From Clostridioides difficile CD160 (GTDB taxonomy: Bacteria; Bacillota; Clostridia; Peptostreptococcales; Peptostreptococcaceae): a stretch of 64,000 nt of DNA. Made by a program: the position numbers and the translations under genes. Where the stretch lies: contig NZ_AVHW01000091.1 of NCBI RefSeq assembly GCF_000449425.2, positions 39,450 to 103,449 on the forward strand, given 5' to 3'. Of this stretch, positions 33,596 to 44,199 are shown in pieces (position 1 is the stretch's first letter; the number at the start of each line of letters is the position of its first letter). The notes beneath the pieces are model-generated. The model had not been told where the DNA came from. It worked only from the letters and a program-made list of their open reading frames with translations, and made no database searches.

Positions 33596-34753
33596 CTACC
33601 TCCTACTTTTCGTTTTCCACAAGTCTACCTCTCTTTTATCATTTAATATAACTTCTTTTATTAGTAACACTATTGCAAAACTAAATGAAGCCTCTAATAG
33701 TAAGTTTTCTGCAAAAGAGTATAGTAAAAATATGAATAAAGCTACTAGATACTCTTTTTTATCTTTTTCTATAAAACTTCCTATGCCTTTATACATCAAA
33801 TACATAAATAATATGCAAGCAATTACTCCTAATACACTAATTATATATATATAAGAACTATCTAATGGATTAGTTGCTTTTATAGCTGCGCTATATGAAT
33901 TTCCAAAAGGTTTCATAAAATTTCCTGCTTCAGCTAAGTATACATGCCAATACTTAGGTCTACTTGCTAATAATCTATTTAATATACTACTCTTAGAAAA
34001 CATCATACCAATAGCTACACTAGATAAAGTAAGTATTATTGGCAACATCTTTACAAGTGTTGGTAGACCTTTTATTTTTTTTATGTTTATCAATCTTATT
34101 ATTTCTACAAATATTAATCCTGCTAATATAGTAAAAAAGCCAGTTCTACTATATGTAGTTTGATAAACAAAAAATGCAGAACCAAATAAAATTATTCTAT
34201 CCCATTTATTATAGTTTTTATATCTTAAGAATATATATGCTGCATATATAGTAACCATATGATAAAATACACTATTTGGATTACCAAGCCCAAAATCCAT
34301 TCTTGTAACAAGCATATCTATGTTTTCTATATATCTATAGTGGACTTCTTGATTAAATACTAATGAAGGAAATAAATTAAATAATAATATAGCTGCTATT
34401 AAAAAACATGCAGATATTATTAAGTAACTTTTAACTATATATTTATCATCTATTTGTTTAGCTGATACAGCTAGTAAGACAATTAATAATATAGCTCCTT
34501 CTCTATTTAATACATAAAGTAAGACACAAGCTCCAACTAGAAACATTTCTGTTATACTTTTTCTCTTATCAAATAAAAAAAGTAGCATTAGTATTCCTAT
34601 TGAAGAATAAAATAACGCTGATTTAATCATCCCTAGATTTATATTTGGGTCAATAAATGATATCATATACTTTCTAAGTACTATGATAAACAAAACAAAT
34701 ATATAAAGATATTTTTTCATCATAATATTTCTATCATCGTTTAAAGTCTTCAT
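33596..34753 (-). CDS. Wzy-like polysaccharide polymerase (membrane protein)
   Basis: A 385-residue protein with about ten membrane helices and few charged loops, placed among polymer genes between two glycosyltransferases. This is the typical profile of a Wzy/O-antigen polymerase, joining repeat units on the outer face of the membrane. Wzy proteins have little sequence conservation, so the call rests on topology, size and context. It works with the MurJ-like flippase encoded at 38350. Confidence 0.75.
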   Translation of the reverse strand: MKTLNDDRNIMMKKYLYIFVLFIIVLRKYMISFIDPNINLGMIKSALFYSSIGILMLLFLFDKRKSITEMFLVGACVLLYVLNREGAILLIVLLAVSAKQIDDKYIVKSYLIISACFLIAAILLFNLFPSLVFNQEVHYRYIENIDMLVTRMDFGLGNPNSVFYHMVTIYAAYIFLRYKNYNKWDRIILFGSAFFVYQTTYSRTGFFTILAGLIFVEIIRLINIKKIKGLPTLVKMLPIILTLSSVAIGMMFSKSSILNRLLASRPKYWHVYLAEAGNFMKPFGNSYSAAIKATNPLDSSYIYIISVLGVIACILFMYLMYKGIGSFIEKDKKEYLVALFIFLLYSFAENLLLEASFSFAIVLLIKEVILNDKREVDLWKTKSRR

Positions 34754-34768
34754 TTTACTTTCTCCCTT

Positions 34769-35491
34769 TTAGTTTCGTAAAGTATTACTTGCAAATATTT
34801 TACAACACTTCCATATCTTATTTGCACCTGTTAAGTGTTTGCTTTCTAAGAAATAATTTCTCTTTTTAGCCCAACTTTTTCCCCACCAATGTATCCCAAA
34901 AGTGTTTTCTGTTATACATTCTGGTGTAAAGTCTTCTTTAAATCCAAAAGGATAAAAATATTCTTTATCATAGGCACATATGCCCTCTTCATAATTATTT
35001 GGGTCAATCTTCTTATAATTTTTTTCCATAAGATGAGTCATAATCTTTGGTATTGTAAACAATGAAGAAGTAAGCACTTCTTTTTCATAATACTCCAATA
35101 AGTCTTTTAAAAAAGGATGTCCTTTTTCTGCACCTATTATAGCTCCATTTATATATTCTCTATCATCTTCATACCCACAGATTAGTCTATTGTTTTCCAA
35201 AAGAGGAGTTATATCCTTTAAGATTTGCATATCTGTATCCATATAAACTCCACCTTGTTCATAGAGTACTCTTATTCTTGTGTAATCTGATATAAATGCC
35301 CAAAGCTTTCTTTTATAACATTCTTCCAAAAATTTATTTCCTTTTATCTCTTTTTCTATATCAAAGTTTTTTTCATTCCACTCTACTATCTCATATTCTG
35401 GAAGTTTTTCTTTCCAAGAATTTATACATATATTTTCTATATTTCCTTTTGGACCACCAAACCATACATAATGTATTTTTTTAGGAATCAA
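34769..35491 (-). CDS. Glycosyltransferase family 32, OCH1-like (PSII locus)
   Basis: A 240-residue glycosyltransferase with the DXD-containing sugar-binding region: IPKKIHYVWFGG at the start, RVLYEQGGVYMDTDMQ around residue 80, and a conserved HWWGKSW near the end. This is the Gly_transf_sug/GT32 pattern used by capsule mannosyl- or galactosyltransferases. It starts at TTG (35491) after AGGAGG. Donor unknown. Confidence 0.88.
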   Translation of the reverse strand: MIPKKIHYVWFGGPKGNIENICINSWKEKLPEYEIVEWNEKNFDIEKEIKGNKFLEECYKRKLWAFISDYTRIRVLYEQGGVYMDTDMQILKDITPLLENNRLICGYEDDREYINGAIIGAEKGHPFLKDLLEYYEKEVLTSSLFTIPKIMTHLMEKNYKKIDPNNYEEGICAYDKEYFYPFGFKEDFTPECITENTFGIHWWGKSWAKKRNYFLESKHLTGANKIWKCCKIFASNTLRN

Positions 35492-35502
35492 ATGAACACC
35501 TC

Positions 35503-36576
35503 CTACATATATTCTTGTCTATCTTCTTCTTTTAATTGCTCTACTATCTTTTTGACATCTTGAGCTTTATCTTTTCTACAAACCATAACTGCATCATTCG
35601 TAGATACTACTATCAAATCACTAATACCTATTGTAGATATTAATTTATCATCTGAATATATAATTGAGTTTTTAGTATCTATAGTAATATTTTCACCTCT
35701 TTTGATGTTACCTTCATTATCAGTTGGGTATATTGCACCCAGAGAATCCCAAGAACCAACATCATTCCATCCAAAATCACCAGGAACTACTATAACATCA
35801 TTACTTCTTTCCATAATACCATAATCTATAGAGATTGATTGTATTGTTGGATATATTTCTTTTATTTTTTCTATTTCATCTTTTGTTCCTAAGTAATTAC
35901 TTATTTCCTCTAACTTTTCATATACTTTAGGTAAGTATCTCTTAAAATCTTCTAATATTTTAGATACCTTCCATACAAACATTCCACTATTCCAGACATA
36001 TTTTTTAGAGTTTACATATTCTTTAGCAATTTCATAGCTTGGTTTTTCTACAAACTCCACTACCTCATATGCAACATTCTCTATTGTGCTTTCTCTATTA
36101 AAATTTATGTATCCATATCCTGTTGATGGAAATGTAGGAGTTATCCCAATAGTTACTAGTTTATCATTATTTTCTGCTATATAGATAGCTTTTTCTAAAA
36201 TAGATTTAAATTCTTTTTCATCTTTTATATAATGGTCAGCTGGATATACACACATAACACCATCACCATATTTTTTCATTATATTAAAAGCTGCAAAACC
36301 TATAGCTGCAGCAGTATTTCTGGCACATGGTTCTGGTAAAATATTGTCCTCTAAACATTTATCTTTTACTGTATCTTTTAAAGCGTCCATTTGCTTCTCG
36401 TTAGTTACTATAAATAAATCTTCTTTTTTTGCTAGAGAATCTATTCTGTTTATAGTTTCATTTATTAAAGCATCTTCTCCACTTAAATTTATAAGCTGTT
36501 TAGGTACTTCTTGTCTACTAAGTGGCCAGAAACGAGTTCCGCCTCCTCCAGCCATTATGACATTGTATACTTTCAT
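35503..36576 (-). CDS. manC: Mannose-1-phosphate guanylyltransferase
   Basis: A 357-residue nucleotidyltransferase that makes GDP-mannose from GTP and mannose-1-phosphate. The signature is GGGGTRFWPLSRQ near the N terminus, with PADHYI and FVEKP further on. It has only the pyrophosphorylase domain, without the fused isomerase of bifunctional ManC enzymes. Together with the adjacent phosphomutase it supplies the GDP-mannose needed for the mannose-phosphate of PSII. Confidence 0.93.
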   Translation of the reverse strand: MKVYNVIMAGGGGTRFWPLSRQEVPKQLINLSGEDALINETINRIDSLAKKEDLFIVTNEKQMDALKDTVKDKCLEDNILPEPCARNTAAAIGFAAFNIMKKYGDGVMCVYPADHYIKDEKEFKSILEKAIYIAENNDKLVTIGITPTFPSTGYGYINFNRESTIENVAYEVVEFVEKPSYEIAKEYVNSKKYVWNSGMFVWKVSKILEDFKRYLPKVYEKLEEISNYLGTKDEIEKIKEIYPTIQSISIDYGIMERSNDVIVVPGDFGWNDVGSWDSLGAIYPTDNEGNIKRGENITIDTKNSIIYSDDKLISTIGISDLIVVSTNDAVMVCRKDKAQDVKKIVEQLKEEDRQEYM

Positions 36577-36597
36577 TGTTTATCTCCCCTTAGCTTT

Positions 36598-38304
36598 TTA
36601 TATAGAATCCACTACATTTAATATATAAGATATTAAATTTTTCAATTTAAATTCTACATCTTCTTGGTTGTCTGAATTTGCTCCAAAGTAAAATTTAATT
36701 TTAGGTTCTGTACCTGAAGGTCTTATAGCTATCCAAGAACCATCTTCAAGTAAAAATTTAAGTACATCTGATTTAGGTAAATCATCGACTCCATCTTTAT
36801 AATCTAAAATTTTATCTACTTTTACATCAGCCACATTATCTATTTTAACACTTCTAAAGTAAAGCATCATCTCTTTTATTTTTTTTATTCCATCTATACC
36901 TTTTAAAGTCACTGACTTTAATTCTTCTTTATAATATCCAAATTTATTATATGTATCTATCAAAGCTTCATACAAGTTCATACCTTTTGAAGAATAGTAT
37001 GCTGCCATTTCACATATCATAAGTGAAGATACAACACCATCTTTATCTCTAGCATGAGTTCCAATTAAGTAACCATAGCTTTCCTCATATCCCATTATAA
37101 AGCTTCTATCATTACGTTCTTCAAATGCTTTTATTTTTTCTCCTATAAATTTGAATCCTGTTAAAGTATTTAAACAGTCTACATTATAAGCCTTTGCTAT
37201 TTTTGCACCTAGTTCTGATGTAACTATAGTTTTTATTATTGTAGGATTGTTTTTAGGAAGTTTATTTTCTTCAACTAAACTCTCTAATATATATCTAACT
37301 AAAAGTGAGCCCACTTGGTTTCCATTTAAAACTACATATTCACCACTTGAATCTTTTACAACAACACCTACTCTGTCACAATCAGGGTCTGTCCCTATTA
37401 TCAAATCAGTATCATTATGCTTTGCCATTTCAATAGCTATATTAAATACTGACTTTTCTTCAGGATTAGGATACTTAACTGTTGAAAAATTAGAATCTGG
37501 CAATTCTTGCTCTGTAACTACCATTACATTTTCAAAACCACATTCATTTAAGACTCTTCTTACTGGCTTATTTCCAGTTCCATGAATAGGTGTATATATT
37601 ATTTTTAATTTTTTTCCGTATTCATTTATTATATTTTGTCTTAAAACTTGTTTCTTAACAGCCTTTATAAACTCATCGTCTACTTCATTATTTAATATAG
37701 TTATTAAATTTTTAGATAAGGCTTCTTCAAAATCTAAACTTTTAATAATACTATAATCATCAATCTTATTAACTTCTGCTATTATATCATTTGCCATATC
37801 TATACAGATTTGGCCTCCATCTGAGTCATATACCTTATATCCATTATACTCTTTAGGATTATGACTTGCTGTTATTACTATTCCCATAGCACACTTTAAG
37901 TATCTAACAGCAAAAGAAAGTTCTGGAGTAGGCTTTAATTCTTCAAAAATATAAGCCTTTACACCATAAGCACTTAAAGTCTTTGCTACTTCTATGCAAA
38001 ACTCTCTCGACATGTATCTACTATCGTGTGCTATAACTATTCCTTTTTGTTTTCCTTCTTCTCCTTGAGTCTTCATGATATAATTTAAAATTCCAAGTGT
38101 CGCACGTCTAACAGTATAAATATTAATTCTATTAGTTCCCGCTCCTATTATACCTCTTAAACCACCTGTTCCAAACTCTAAATTCTTATAAAATCTATCT
38201 TGTATTTCTTTTTCATCATCTTTTATGTTTAATAGCTCATCTTTTGTTTGTTCATCAAAATAAGGAGAATTTAACCACATTTCATAATTATTCTTATAAT
38301 CCAT
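36598..38304 (-). CDS. pgm2: Phosphomannomutase/phosphoglucomutase
   Basis: A 568-residue enzyme of the alpha-D-phosphohexomutase family, converting 6-phospho to 1-phospho sugars. The phosphoserine is Ser147 in TASHNP, the metal loop is DPDCDR, the sugar loop is GYEESYG, and the phosphate-binding end is RPSGTEPK. Sizes near 570 are typical of the long pgm/manB type. It feeds ManC with mannose-1-phosphate and may also supply glucose-1-phosphate. Confidence 0.93.
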   Translation of the reverse strand: MDYKNNYEMWLNSPYFDEQTKDELLNIKDDEKEIQDRFYKNLEFGTGGLRGIIGAGTNRINIYTVRRATLGILNYIMKTQGEEGKQKGIVIAHDSRYMSREFCIEVAKTLSAYGVKAYIFEELKPTPELSFAVRYLKCAMGIVITASHNPKEYNGYKVYDSDGGQICIDMANDIIAEVNKIDDYSIIKSLDFEEALSKNLITILNNEVDDEFIKAVKKQVLRQNIINEYGKKLKIIYTPIHGTGNKPVRRVLNECGFENVMVVTEQELPDSNFSTVKYPNPEEKSVFNIAIEMAKHNDTDLIIGTDPDCDRVGVVVKDSSGEYVVLNGNQVGSLLVRYILESLVEENKLPKNNPTIIKTIVTSELGAKIAKAYNVDCLNTLTGFKFIGEKIKAFEERNDRSFIMGYEESYGYLIGTHARDKDGVVSSLMICEMAAYYSSKGMNLYEALIDTYNKFGYYKEELKSVTLKGIDGIKKIKEMMLYFRSVKIDNVADVKVDKILDYKDGVDDLPKSDVLKFLLEDGSWIAIRPSGTEPKIKFYFGANSDNQEDVEFKLKNLISYILNVVDSI

Positions 38305-38349
38305 ATTTTCATCCTTTCTGACTTTATTTTAATTTTTTAATGTAAATAT

Positions 38350-39906
38350 CTATCTTTTAAGTAGTTTTTGTTTTCCTTTTCTTAAAAATTCAAAAGCTAA
38401 ATCCATCTCTTCTACCTTAAATAAAACTATCAATATCGTATATACAGAAGCTCCACCTAATACTCCAACTCCAACTGATATAATTTCTTTGATTGTTCCT
38501 GCACCCATAAATGCATATAGATTATTATATATCAATAAAGTAACTACTGCCATTACTCCCGATGCTACCAAACTTTTTATACCAGTCTTTATAATTTTAT
38601 CTCCTCCAAAATATCCATTTTTCTTTTTAAGAGATATAAATAGTAATATAACTGTAATTATATTAGATGTACTAGTTGATATAGCAATACCTGCATGACC
38701 CAGTGGTCTTATCAATATTAAATTAAGAACTATATTTATTATTAAAGCTATACTTCCATTTATCATTGGTGTCTTTGTATCTGCAAGAGAGTAAAATGCT
38801 CTATATAAAACATCTCTTACTCCACAAGCTAATAAGCCTAGCGAATACAATCTAAGTGCTATAGATGTAAGGTCTGTTGATAATGCGTCGAATTTACCCC
38901 TTTGGAATAAGATTCTAACTAAAGGTTCTGCTAATATAATAGCTCCTATAGATATAGGAAGCACCACCAATATAATACAGTTTGATGATTTTACAATAGT
39001 ACTTATAAATCCTTCTTTATTATCTTTACCTGACATTTTTGCTAGCTTAGGATATATAACAGTTATTATAGATGTAACAAATAACGCCATAACAAACTCA
39101 TTTAGTCTATTTGCATAGTTAAGAGCAGACAACTTTCCATCCCCCAAAGTCGTTGCCAATAATCTGTCAACAAATATATTTAACTGTCCAACAGCTACTC
39201 CTATTAACATAGGCAATACTAGGTTAACTAATTCTTTTATAGACTCATCCTTTAAATTTATATAAGGCTTATACTTATAGGACTTCTTAAATGCAAATGG
39301 CAACTGAAATAATAGTTGACTCGCCATAGCAAGTAGTGCTCCTGCTGGTAGTATCCATACATTTTTTCCTGCACTTAGTGCTATTGCTGCTATTATTATA
39401 ATGTTATATGGAATTCCTATAAGTCCAGGAATTACAAAACTATCATTCACCTGTAAAAATGAACTAAATATTTTACTTCCACTCAGGAACAAAACTCCTG
39501 AAATCATTATTTTAGTAAATAATATTGCTGCTTGGAACTTAGCAGGGTCATTTCTAAATCCAGCTGCAAATACTGTAACAAATTGCTCTGTAAATAAAAG
39601 CCCAAGAATAGCTATTATTATAGCCATTATATAGCATATATTCAAAACATTATTAGTAAATTTTAAGGCACCTTCATCTCCGAGTCTTTTCTTTGTCTCA
39701 AAGTACATAGGTATATAAGTTGTAGCAATTGCAGAGCCTATGACTGCTATGATTAAACCAGGTATATTTAATGTTAATACAAATACGTCTGCATACATAC
39801 CTGTCCCATAGAAATTTGCAAGTACAAGTTCTCTAAGGAAACCTAATACTTTTGAAAACATAGTGGCTGCCATAATCCACAATGCTGCTTTAGCTGTTTT
39901 TGACAT
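38350..39906 (-). CDS. mviN: MurJ/MviN-type lipid-linked oligosaccharide flippase
   Basis: A 518-residue protein with about 14 membrane helices and the MVF family pattern, including FLRELVLANFYG near the N terminus and YRAFYSLADTKTP around residue 370. MurJ flips lipid II. This copy sits at the head of the PSII operon, so it is likelier to flip lipid-linked PSII units, and a housekeeping MurJ may lie elsewhere. The 20-mer repeat at 39966-39985 lies about 60 bases upstream of its start. Confidence 0.9.
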   Translation of the reverse strand: MSKTAKAALWIMAATMFSKVLGFLRELVLANFYGTGMYADVFVLTLNIPGLIIAVIGSAIATTYIPMYFETKKRLGDEGALKFTNNVLNICYIMAIIIAILGLLFTEQFVTVFAAGFRNDPAKFQAAILFTKIMISGVLFLSGSKIFSSFLQVNDSFVIPGLIGIPYNIIIIAAIALSAGKNVWILPAGALLAMASQLLFQLPFAFKKSYKYKPYINLKDESIKELVNLVLPMLIGVAVGQLNIFVDRLLATTLGDGKLSALNYANRLNEFVMALFVTSIITVIYPKLAKMSGKDNKEGFISTIVKSSNCIILVVLPISIGAIILAEPLVRILFQRGKFDALSTDLTSIALRLYSLGLLACGVRDVLYRAFYSLADTKTPMINGSIALIINIVLNLILIRPLGHAGIAISTSTSNIITVILLFISLKKKNGYFGGDKIIKTGIKSLVASGVMAVVTLLIYNNLYAFMGAGTIKEIISVGVGVLGGASVYTILIVLFKVEEMDLAFEFLRKGKQKLLKR

Positions 39907-39965
39907 TTTCTTTCTCCTTATCTATTTAAACTCTAAAAGTAGAACTTTTAAAACTGCTTATAAAC

Positions 39966-39985
39966 ATTATTCTGATTAAATAAAT
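39966..39985 (-). repeat. 20-mer ATTATTCTGATTAAATAAAT, copy 3
   Basis: Identical to 15521-15540 and sharing 15 bases with 4278-4292. It is located between cwp7 and the flippase gene, in the likely promoter region of the PSII operon. Confidence 0.55.
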
Positions 39986-40019
39986 CTAACCTATGAAAAG
40001 CTTCCTTATAAATTAAAGA

Positions 40020-41075
40020 CTATATTGAATCATATCTAAGTGCCCTAAATGTAATCAATAACAATAATAGTATTAATATTATACAAGATAAGGATGTTAG
40101 ATTAAATATACTCTTTAATAGATTATAATCCCCTACTGCATATCCAACTTCAACTACCTCATTTATATTGTTACTTTTTAAGAATTTATCTTGTGTACTA
40201 CTTAAATTATCACTACAAATCAGTATTGGCATATTTTCTTTAGCTGATACTACTCCCAAAGAAATATATTCATTTACATCAGACCTACTACCAAAGTCTA
40301 AACTAGCAGTATATATTTTCTTTATATCCTTTTCATTATAAAACTTCTTTATTAAATCGATATTCGTACTTGATTTATTTATTTGCTTTATACCTTCTAT
40401 ATTCTTTAAGCTAGAATCAACTTCTGCAATAAACTCTTTTGAATCACCTAATGCATATATTGTTTCAAGGTCTTTACCTTTTAGGAAATCAATTTGTTCT
40501 TCAAAACCTTCATCTTTAGCCCATATTATTGGCATTCCATTTTTAGCGGCATAAGAATATACAGATATGGCATTCTCTAATCCTACAGTTGAGCTAAGTA
40601 AAAATGCTTTATCGAATCCTACTGTTCTATACATTTCTCTAGCTATCTTTAAGGATGTATCATATCTGTCTTTTCCTCTTATTCTTTCAACTTTCATTCC
40701 CATTCTTTCTATAGTACGCTCAGCATCTTTAGATACTGCTTTTAAACCACCTATTATTGTAACTTTCTCTGTACCCAGTTCTTTTAGATAATTTCTTGTT
40801 ACTCTCCCAAGATTTTTATTCTTAGTTACAACTATTGGGGCATTTTTTACATAGGCTAAAGGTGTTGCACTTATACTATCTACAATTGAATCTTCATTTA
40901 CAAGAATTACTTCCTTAGAACTCTTAAATACTCTTTTATTTAACTCTGTAGAAATCTCTGGTATACTGCCTTCTATCAACTCTTCTTTAGGATTTGCATC
41001 TGCAAATACTCCTATCGTACTAGAAATAGAGATTAATAAAACTAACGATAATATAGTAGAAATTTTTTTAATCAT
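40020..41075 (-). CDS. cwp7: Cwp7, CWB2 surface protein with C-terminal membrane helix
   Basis: A 351-residue protein: signal peptide ending near VFADA (residue 26), about 270 residues of CWB2-type repeats (VILVNEDSIVDSISATPLAY, VTIIGGLKAVSKD, RIRGKDRYDTSLKIA), then a hydrophobic helix at about 323-344 with a short charged tail. No enzymatic domain is present, and the final helix suggests it stays in the membrane, unlike most Cwps, which are held only through PSII. It is encoded between the PSII operon and its sugar-phosphate transferase gene, with its own promoter region after the terminator at 41116-41142. Confidence 0.9.
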   Translation of the reverse strand: MIKKISTILSLVLLISISSTIGVFADANPKEELIEGSIPEISTELNKRVFKSSKEVILVNEDSIVDSISATPLAYVKNAPIVVTKNKNLGRVTRNYLKELGTEKVTIIGGLKAVSKDAERTIERMGMKVERIRGKDRYDTSLKIAREMYRTVGFDKAFLLSSTVGLENAISVYSYAAKNGMPIIWAKDEGFEEQIDFLKGKDLETIYALGDSKEFIAEVDSSLKNIEGIKQINKSSTNIDLIKKFYNEKDIKKIYTASLDFGSRSDVNEYISLGVVSAKENMPILICSDNLSSTQDKFLKSNNINEVVEVGYAVGDYNLLKSIFNLTSLSCIILILLLLLITFRALRYDSI

Positions 41076-41115
41076 AAGTTCTCATTCCTTTTCTTTTTTT
41101 GTATTTTTTGACAAT

Positions 41116-41142
41116 AAAAAAGCTCTTTTTAAAGAGCTTTTT
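41116..41142 (-). terminator. Terminator of the sugar-phosphate transferase gene
   Basis: AAAAAAGCTCTTT (41116-41128) and AAAGAGCTTTTT (41131-41142) form a tight stem, followed on the minus strand by TTTTTT. It separates this gene from cwp7. Confidence 0.88.
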
Positions 41143-41170
41143 CATTGATTAGTAATCTAATATTTTAAAA

Positions 41171-41857
41171 TTATCTAGCTCCATCTCCTGTCAATACTAC
41201 TTTAACAGTTTTAAAGAGTATCTTAAAGTCAAGTAATATACTCCTATTTTTTATATAGTAAATATCTTCTTTAAGTTTTTCTTCAGGAGTGATTTCGTAT
41301 CCACCATTTACTTGTGCCCAACCTGTAAGTCCAGGTTTTATAGCAAGCCTGTTGATAAATCCAGGTATTTCCTCATTAAATTGAACAGTAAAGTTTGGTC
41401 TCTCTGGTCTAGGGCCTATTAAGCCCATATCCCCCTTTAATATATTAAACAGCTGTGGAATCTCATCAATTCTAGTTTTCCTAATAAACTTTCCAACCTT
41501 AGTTATTCTAGGATCATCTTTTTCAGCCCATTGTGCGCCAAATTTTTCTGCGTCTGTTCTCATAGATCTTAATTTATATATATAGAATCTTCTCCCGCAT
41601 TTTCCTAGTCTTTCTTGCTTATAAGTTATTGGTCCTTTGTCCTCTATTTTAATAAGAATTCCAAATATTGCTATTAAAGGTAAACCTATCACAAGTCCTA
41701 TTATAGATAAAACTAAATCCATAATTCTTTGGTACAAGTCGAATAAAACTGTTCCTTTTACTATGCTATAGTCAATCTCACTTGCAATTTCTTTATCTGC
41801 CCCTGGATAGCTTTTAACTTTAGGTATTTCACATTCATCATTAGTATATCCAGACAT
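41171..41857 (-). CDS. Polyprenyl-phosphate sugar phosphotransferase (initiating enzyme)
   Basis: About 228 residues of the bacterial sugar transferase family (PF02397, WbaP/RfbP C-terminal core). It loads the first sugar phosphate on undecaprenyl phosphate. Visible motifs are one membrane re-entrant helix (about 40-62), KLRSMRTDAEK, the catalytic DE-containing RKTRIDEIPQLFN, and GPRPERP. The frame opens at 41869, but the ATG at 41857 follows GGAGG. It is separated from the rest of the PSII operon by cwp7, with its own terminator. Confidence 0.92.
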   Translation of the reverse strand: MSGYTNDECEIPKVKSYPGADKEIASEIDYSIVKGTVLFDLYQRIMDLVLSIIGLVIGLPLIAIFGILIKIEDKGPITYKQERLGKCGRRFYIYKLRSMRTDAEKFGAQWAEKDDPRITKVGKFIRKTRIDEIPQLFNILKGDMGLIGPRPERPNFTVQFNEEIPGFINRLAIKPGLTGWAQVNGGYEITPEEKLKEDIYYIKNRSILLDFKILFKTVKVVLTGDGAR

Positions 41858-42076
41858 AGTTACCTCCATATTGGAATAAAAATTTTTTTAATTCTTAATT
41901 TCAACTTATTTCTATCTTATTTTTGACTTATTTCTATATTATACTCAATAATGAGCAGATTATCAATACAATAAACGTCATTGTAAACAATTTGATTCTT
42001 TACAAAAATATATCATCCCTTGCTATATTTTACATTATAACAGGAGATGATATATTTTGCTTTAATATTTTTTGTT

Positions 42077-44101
42077 TTATTTTACAGATTCTTCTATTCC
42101 TATACCAATTTGAGTTCCCATTGTTTTTACTTTTTCAGCTGTATTTAACTTATCCATATCGCTCTTATTGTCTATAAATGCACATTCAACAAGTATTGCT
42201 GGATAATTATTAGTTCTTAAAACATATAGGTAATCATTTCCATTTGCAAGTGTTTTTGTCTTGATTCCTCTATTTTTCATGTCAAATTTTTCTAATATTC
42301 TTTTTAATATATTTGATGCAGCAGTCTTAGTTTTTCCGCCATTTTTATCTTTTACTTTATAATAGATTTCTACACCATTACCAGCTCCATTAGATGCATT
42401 GTAATGTATACTTGTAAATAAATCTGGTTTTATAGTATTTGATAGTGCTGTTCTTTCTCCTAAAGCCATTGTTTTATCTGTATCTCTAGTCATAACAACA
42501 TTTACACCTTTTGAACGTAAATATTCAGCAGTTGCTAATGCTGTATTAAGAGTATATTTCTTTTCTTGTGCACCACCATTTAATCCACTTGTTGCTCCTG
42601 AATCAGAACCCCCATGACCTGGGTCTATCACTACAGTTTTTCCTGCAGCATCTCCTGGATTTTCTGGTTCTGTAGGTGCATTATGCTTTGATAAGCTAGA
42701 TGCTATAGAGCTTATAACACTATCCTTCATTCCATCACCAATTTGGTATACTGTTCCTGCTGTTTTTTCTGATAAGTTTGTAGTATGATATGCAGAAACA
42801 TAAGTTTTTGGAGTTATAAGTATTGGAGCTTTTAATTTAGCTGCCAAAGGTCCTGCTGTTATTGAGTCAACTATTATGTCAGATTTTGCAACTAACATTG
42901 CACTCAACTCTTGGTCTGGATAGAAAGTCTTAATTACATTTGCATTTGTTTCATGTCTATCTGCACCAGAAACTCTATTTTTTGAAGCTCCATTTTTTGC
43001 TATTTTAGATATTTGGTCTATAAGTTTTGATGATAAACTTTGGCTACCACCTATGTAATAAGCTTCTTCTAAACCTTGTGAAGATAACCAATCATATGTA
43101 CCTTGTGGTACGGAATCTTTATTAGATAATATTATAGGTTGTTGGTCTTCACCTGCTTTTGGTGAGATATTAAGAGCATCGTATTCACCAGCATAACCAT
43201 TTGCTATGTATATTTTATTAACATCATGGTACTTGTCTATTTCTTTTGCTATAAGTAAAGATGTTTCGTGTCTATCAACACCACCAATACGAGTTACATT
43301 CACATCTACAGCAGATTTAATTTGAGATACTGCCTTTTGTGAAACTGAACCATCATCACCAATGATTATTACATCACTTGGATTTAGACGTTTTAATTCT
43401 GCCTTTGTGCTTTCTGGTATATCATCTTTATTTGCAAGTAATATTGGTGCATCATAAGTAGAAGCAAGTGGAGTAGCTGTTATTCCGTCTGCTGCCAGTT
43501 CTCCATTAACTATTACAACCTTCTTAGCTCCATCTTTCCAACCTTGTTTACTTATCTCAACAGCAGTTTCAAATCTAGTAGCTCCTGCAAGTTTTTTTAC
43601 TGGTGCAGAAGTTTTTCTCATATATTCATTTACTGCTTTTGTTGAGTTTGCATCACTTATTATAAATTCTTGTGTAACATCATAATCTTTAAGATTTAAT
43701 CCCATAGATTCTAAATCTTCTTTGTTTAAGACTTTTTGTTCATCTTTACCATTTACTTTTATGCTTTGAAGTTCCCATACATTTAAGTATTCTGGGTCTT
43801 TATTATAGTTTATTACACCTTCATATGTATCTGTCTTTTCATTATAATTTAAAGTAGCTTCAAGTGGCATATCATAACACATAAAGTTTAATGTTATTGA
43901 ATCAGCATTTAATTTTTCTTTAAATTTCACACTTGCATTCGATTTACTTCCTAACACTACACTTTTTCTTTGTAAATTTATATTAATATCTGAATTAGAT
44001 TCTGTATTTGCAGTAGTATTTTCCGCCGCTAAAGCCACGTTTGGTGCCACCATTGCTACAGACAACATTCCTGTTGCCAATAATTTTGTACTCTTTTTCA
44101 T
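42077..44101 (-). CDS. cwp6: Cwp6, CWB2 protein with C-terminal amidase
   Basis: A 674-residue wall protein. Signal peptide (to about residue 26, NVALAAEN), an N-terminal region of unknown fold (27-150), three CWB2 modules (about 157-455) and an Amidase_3 domain (about 485-674) with the zinc-binding VVIDPGHGGSDSG and TSIHYNASNG and catalytic Glu in ILVECAFID. It is an N-acetylmuramoyl-L-alanine amidase tied to the wall through PSII. The upstream region has WalR-like boxes, an extended -10 promoter and an inverted repeat in the leader. Confidence 0.94.
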   Translation of the reverse strand: MKKSTKLLATGMLSVAMVAPNVALAAENTTANTESNSDININLQRKSVVLGSKSNASVKFKEKLNADSITLNFMCYDMPLEATLNYNEKTDTYEGVINYNKDPEYLNVWELQSIKVNGKDEQKVLNKEDLESMGLNLKDYDVTQEFIISDANSTKAVNEYMRKTSAPVKKLAGATRFETAVEISKQGWKDGAKKVVIVNGELAADGITATPLASTYDAPILLANKDDIPESTKAELKRLNPSDVIIIGDDGSVSQKAVSQIKSAVDVNVTRIGGVDRHETSLLIAKEIDKYHDVNKIYIANGYAGEYDALNISPKAGEDQQPIILSNKDSVPQGTYDWLSSQGLEEAYYIGGSQSLSSKLIDQISKIAKNGASKNRVSGADRHETNANVIKTFYPDQELSAMLVAKSDIIVDSITAGPLAAKLKAPILITPKTYVSAYHTTNLSEKTAGTVYQIGDGMKDSVISSIASSLSKHNAPTEPENPGDAAGKTVVIDPGHGGSDSGATSGLNGGAQEKKYTLNTALATAEYLRSKGVNVVMTRDTDKTMALGERTALSNTIKPDLFTSIHYNASNGAGNGVEIYYKVKDKNGGKTKTAASNILKRILEKFDMKNRGIKTKTLANGNDYLYVLRTNNYPAILVECAFIDNKSDMDKLNTAEKVKTMGTQIGIGIEESVK

Positions 44102-44164
44102 TATATCCCCCCTAGATTTTTTAGACCTTTAAATCTTTTTTAATTCGTCTTGAATTTGTTTTAT

Positions 44165-44188
44165 ATTACATAAATTCAATATTATGTA
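44165..44188 (-). promoter_or_regulatory. Inverted repeat in the cwp6 leader
   Basis: TTACATAA (44165-44172) and TTATGTAA (44181-44188) are perfect 8-base arms with an 8-base spacer. They lie within the predicted 5' end of the cwp6 transcript, so they can act as an operator or form a 5' hairpin. Confidence 0.5.
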
Positions 44189-44199
44189 AATCTTTTTTC

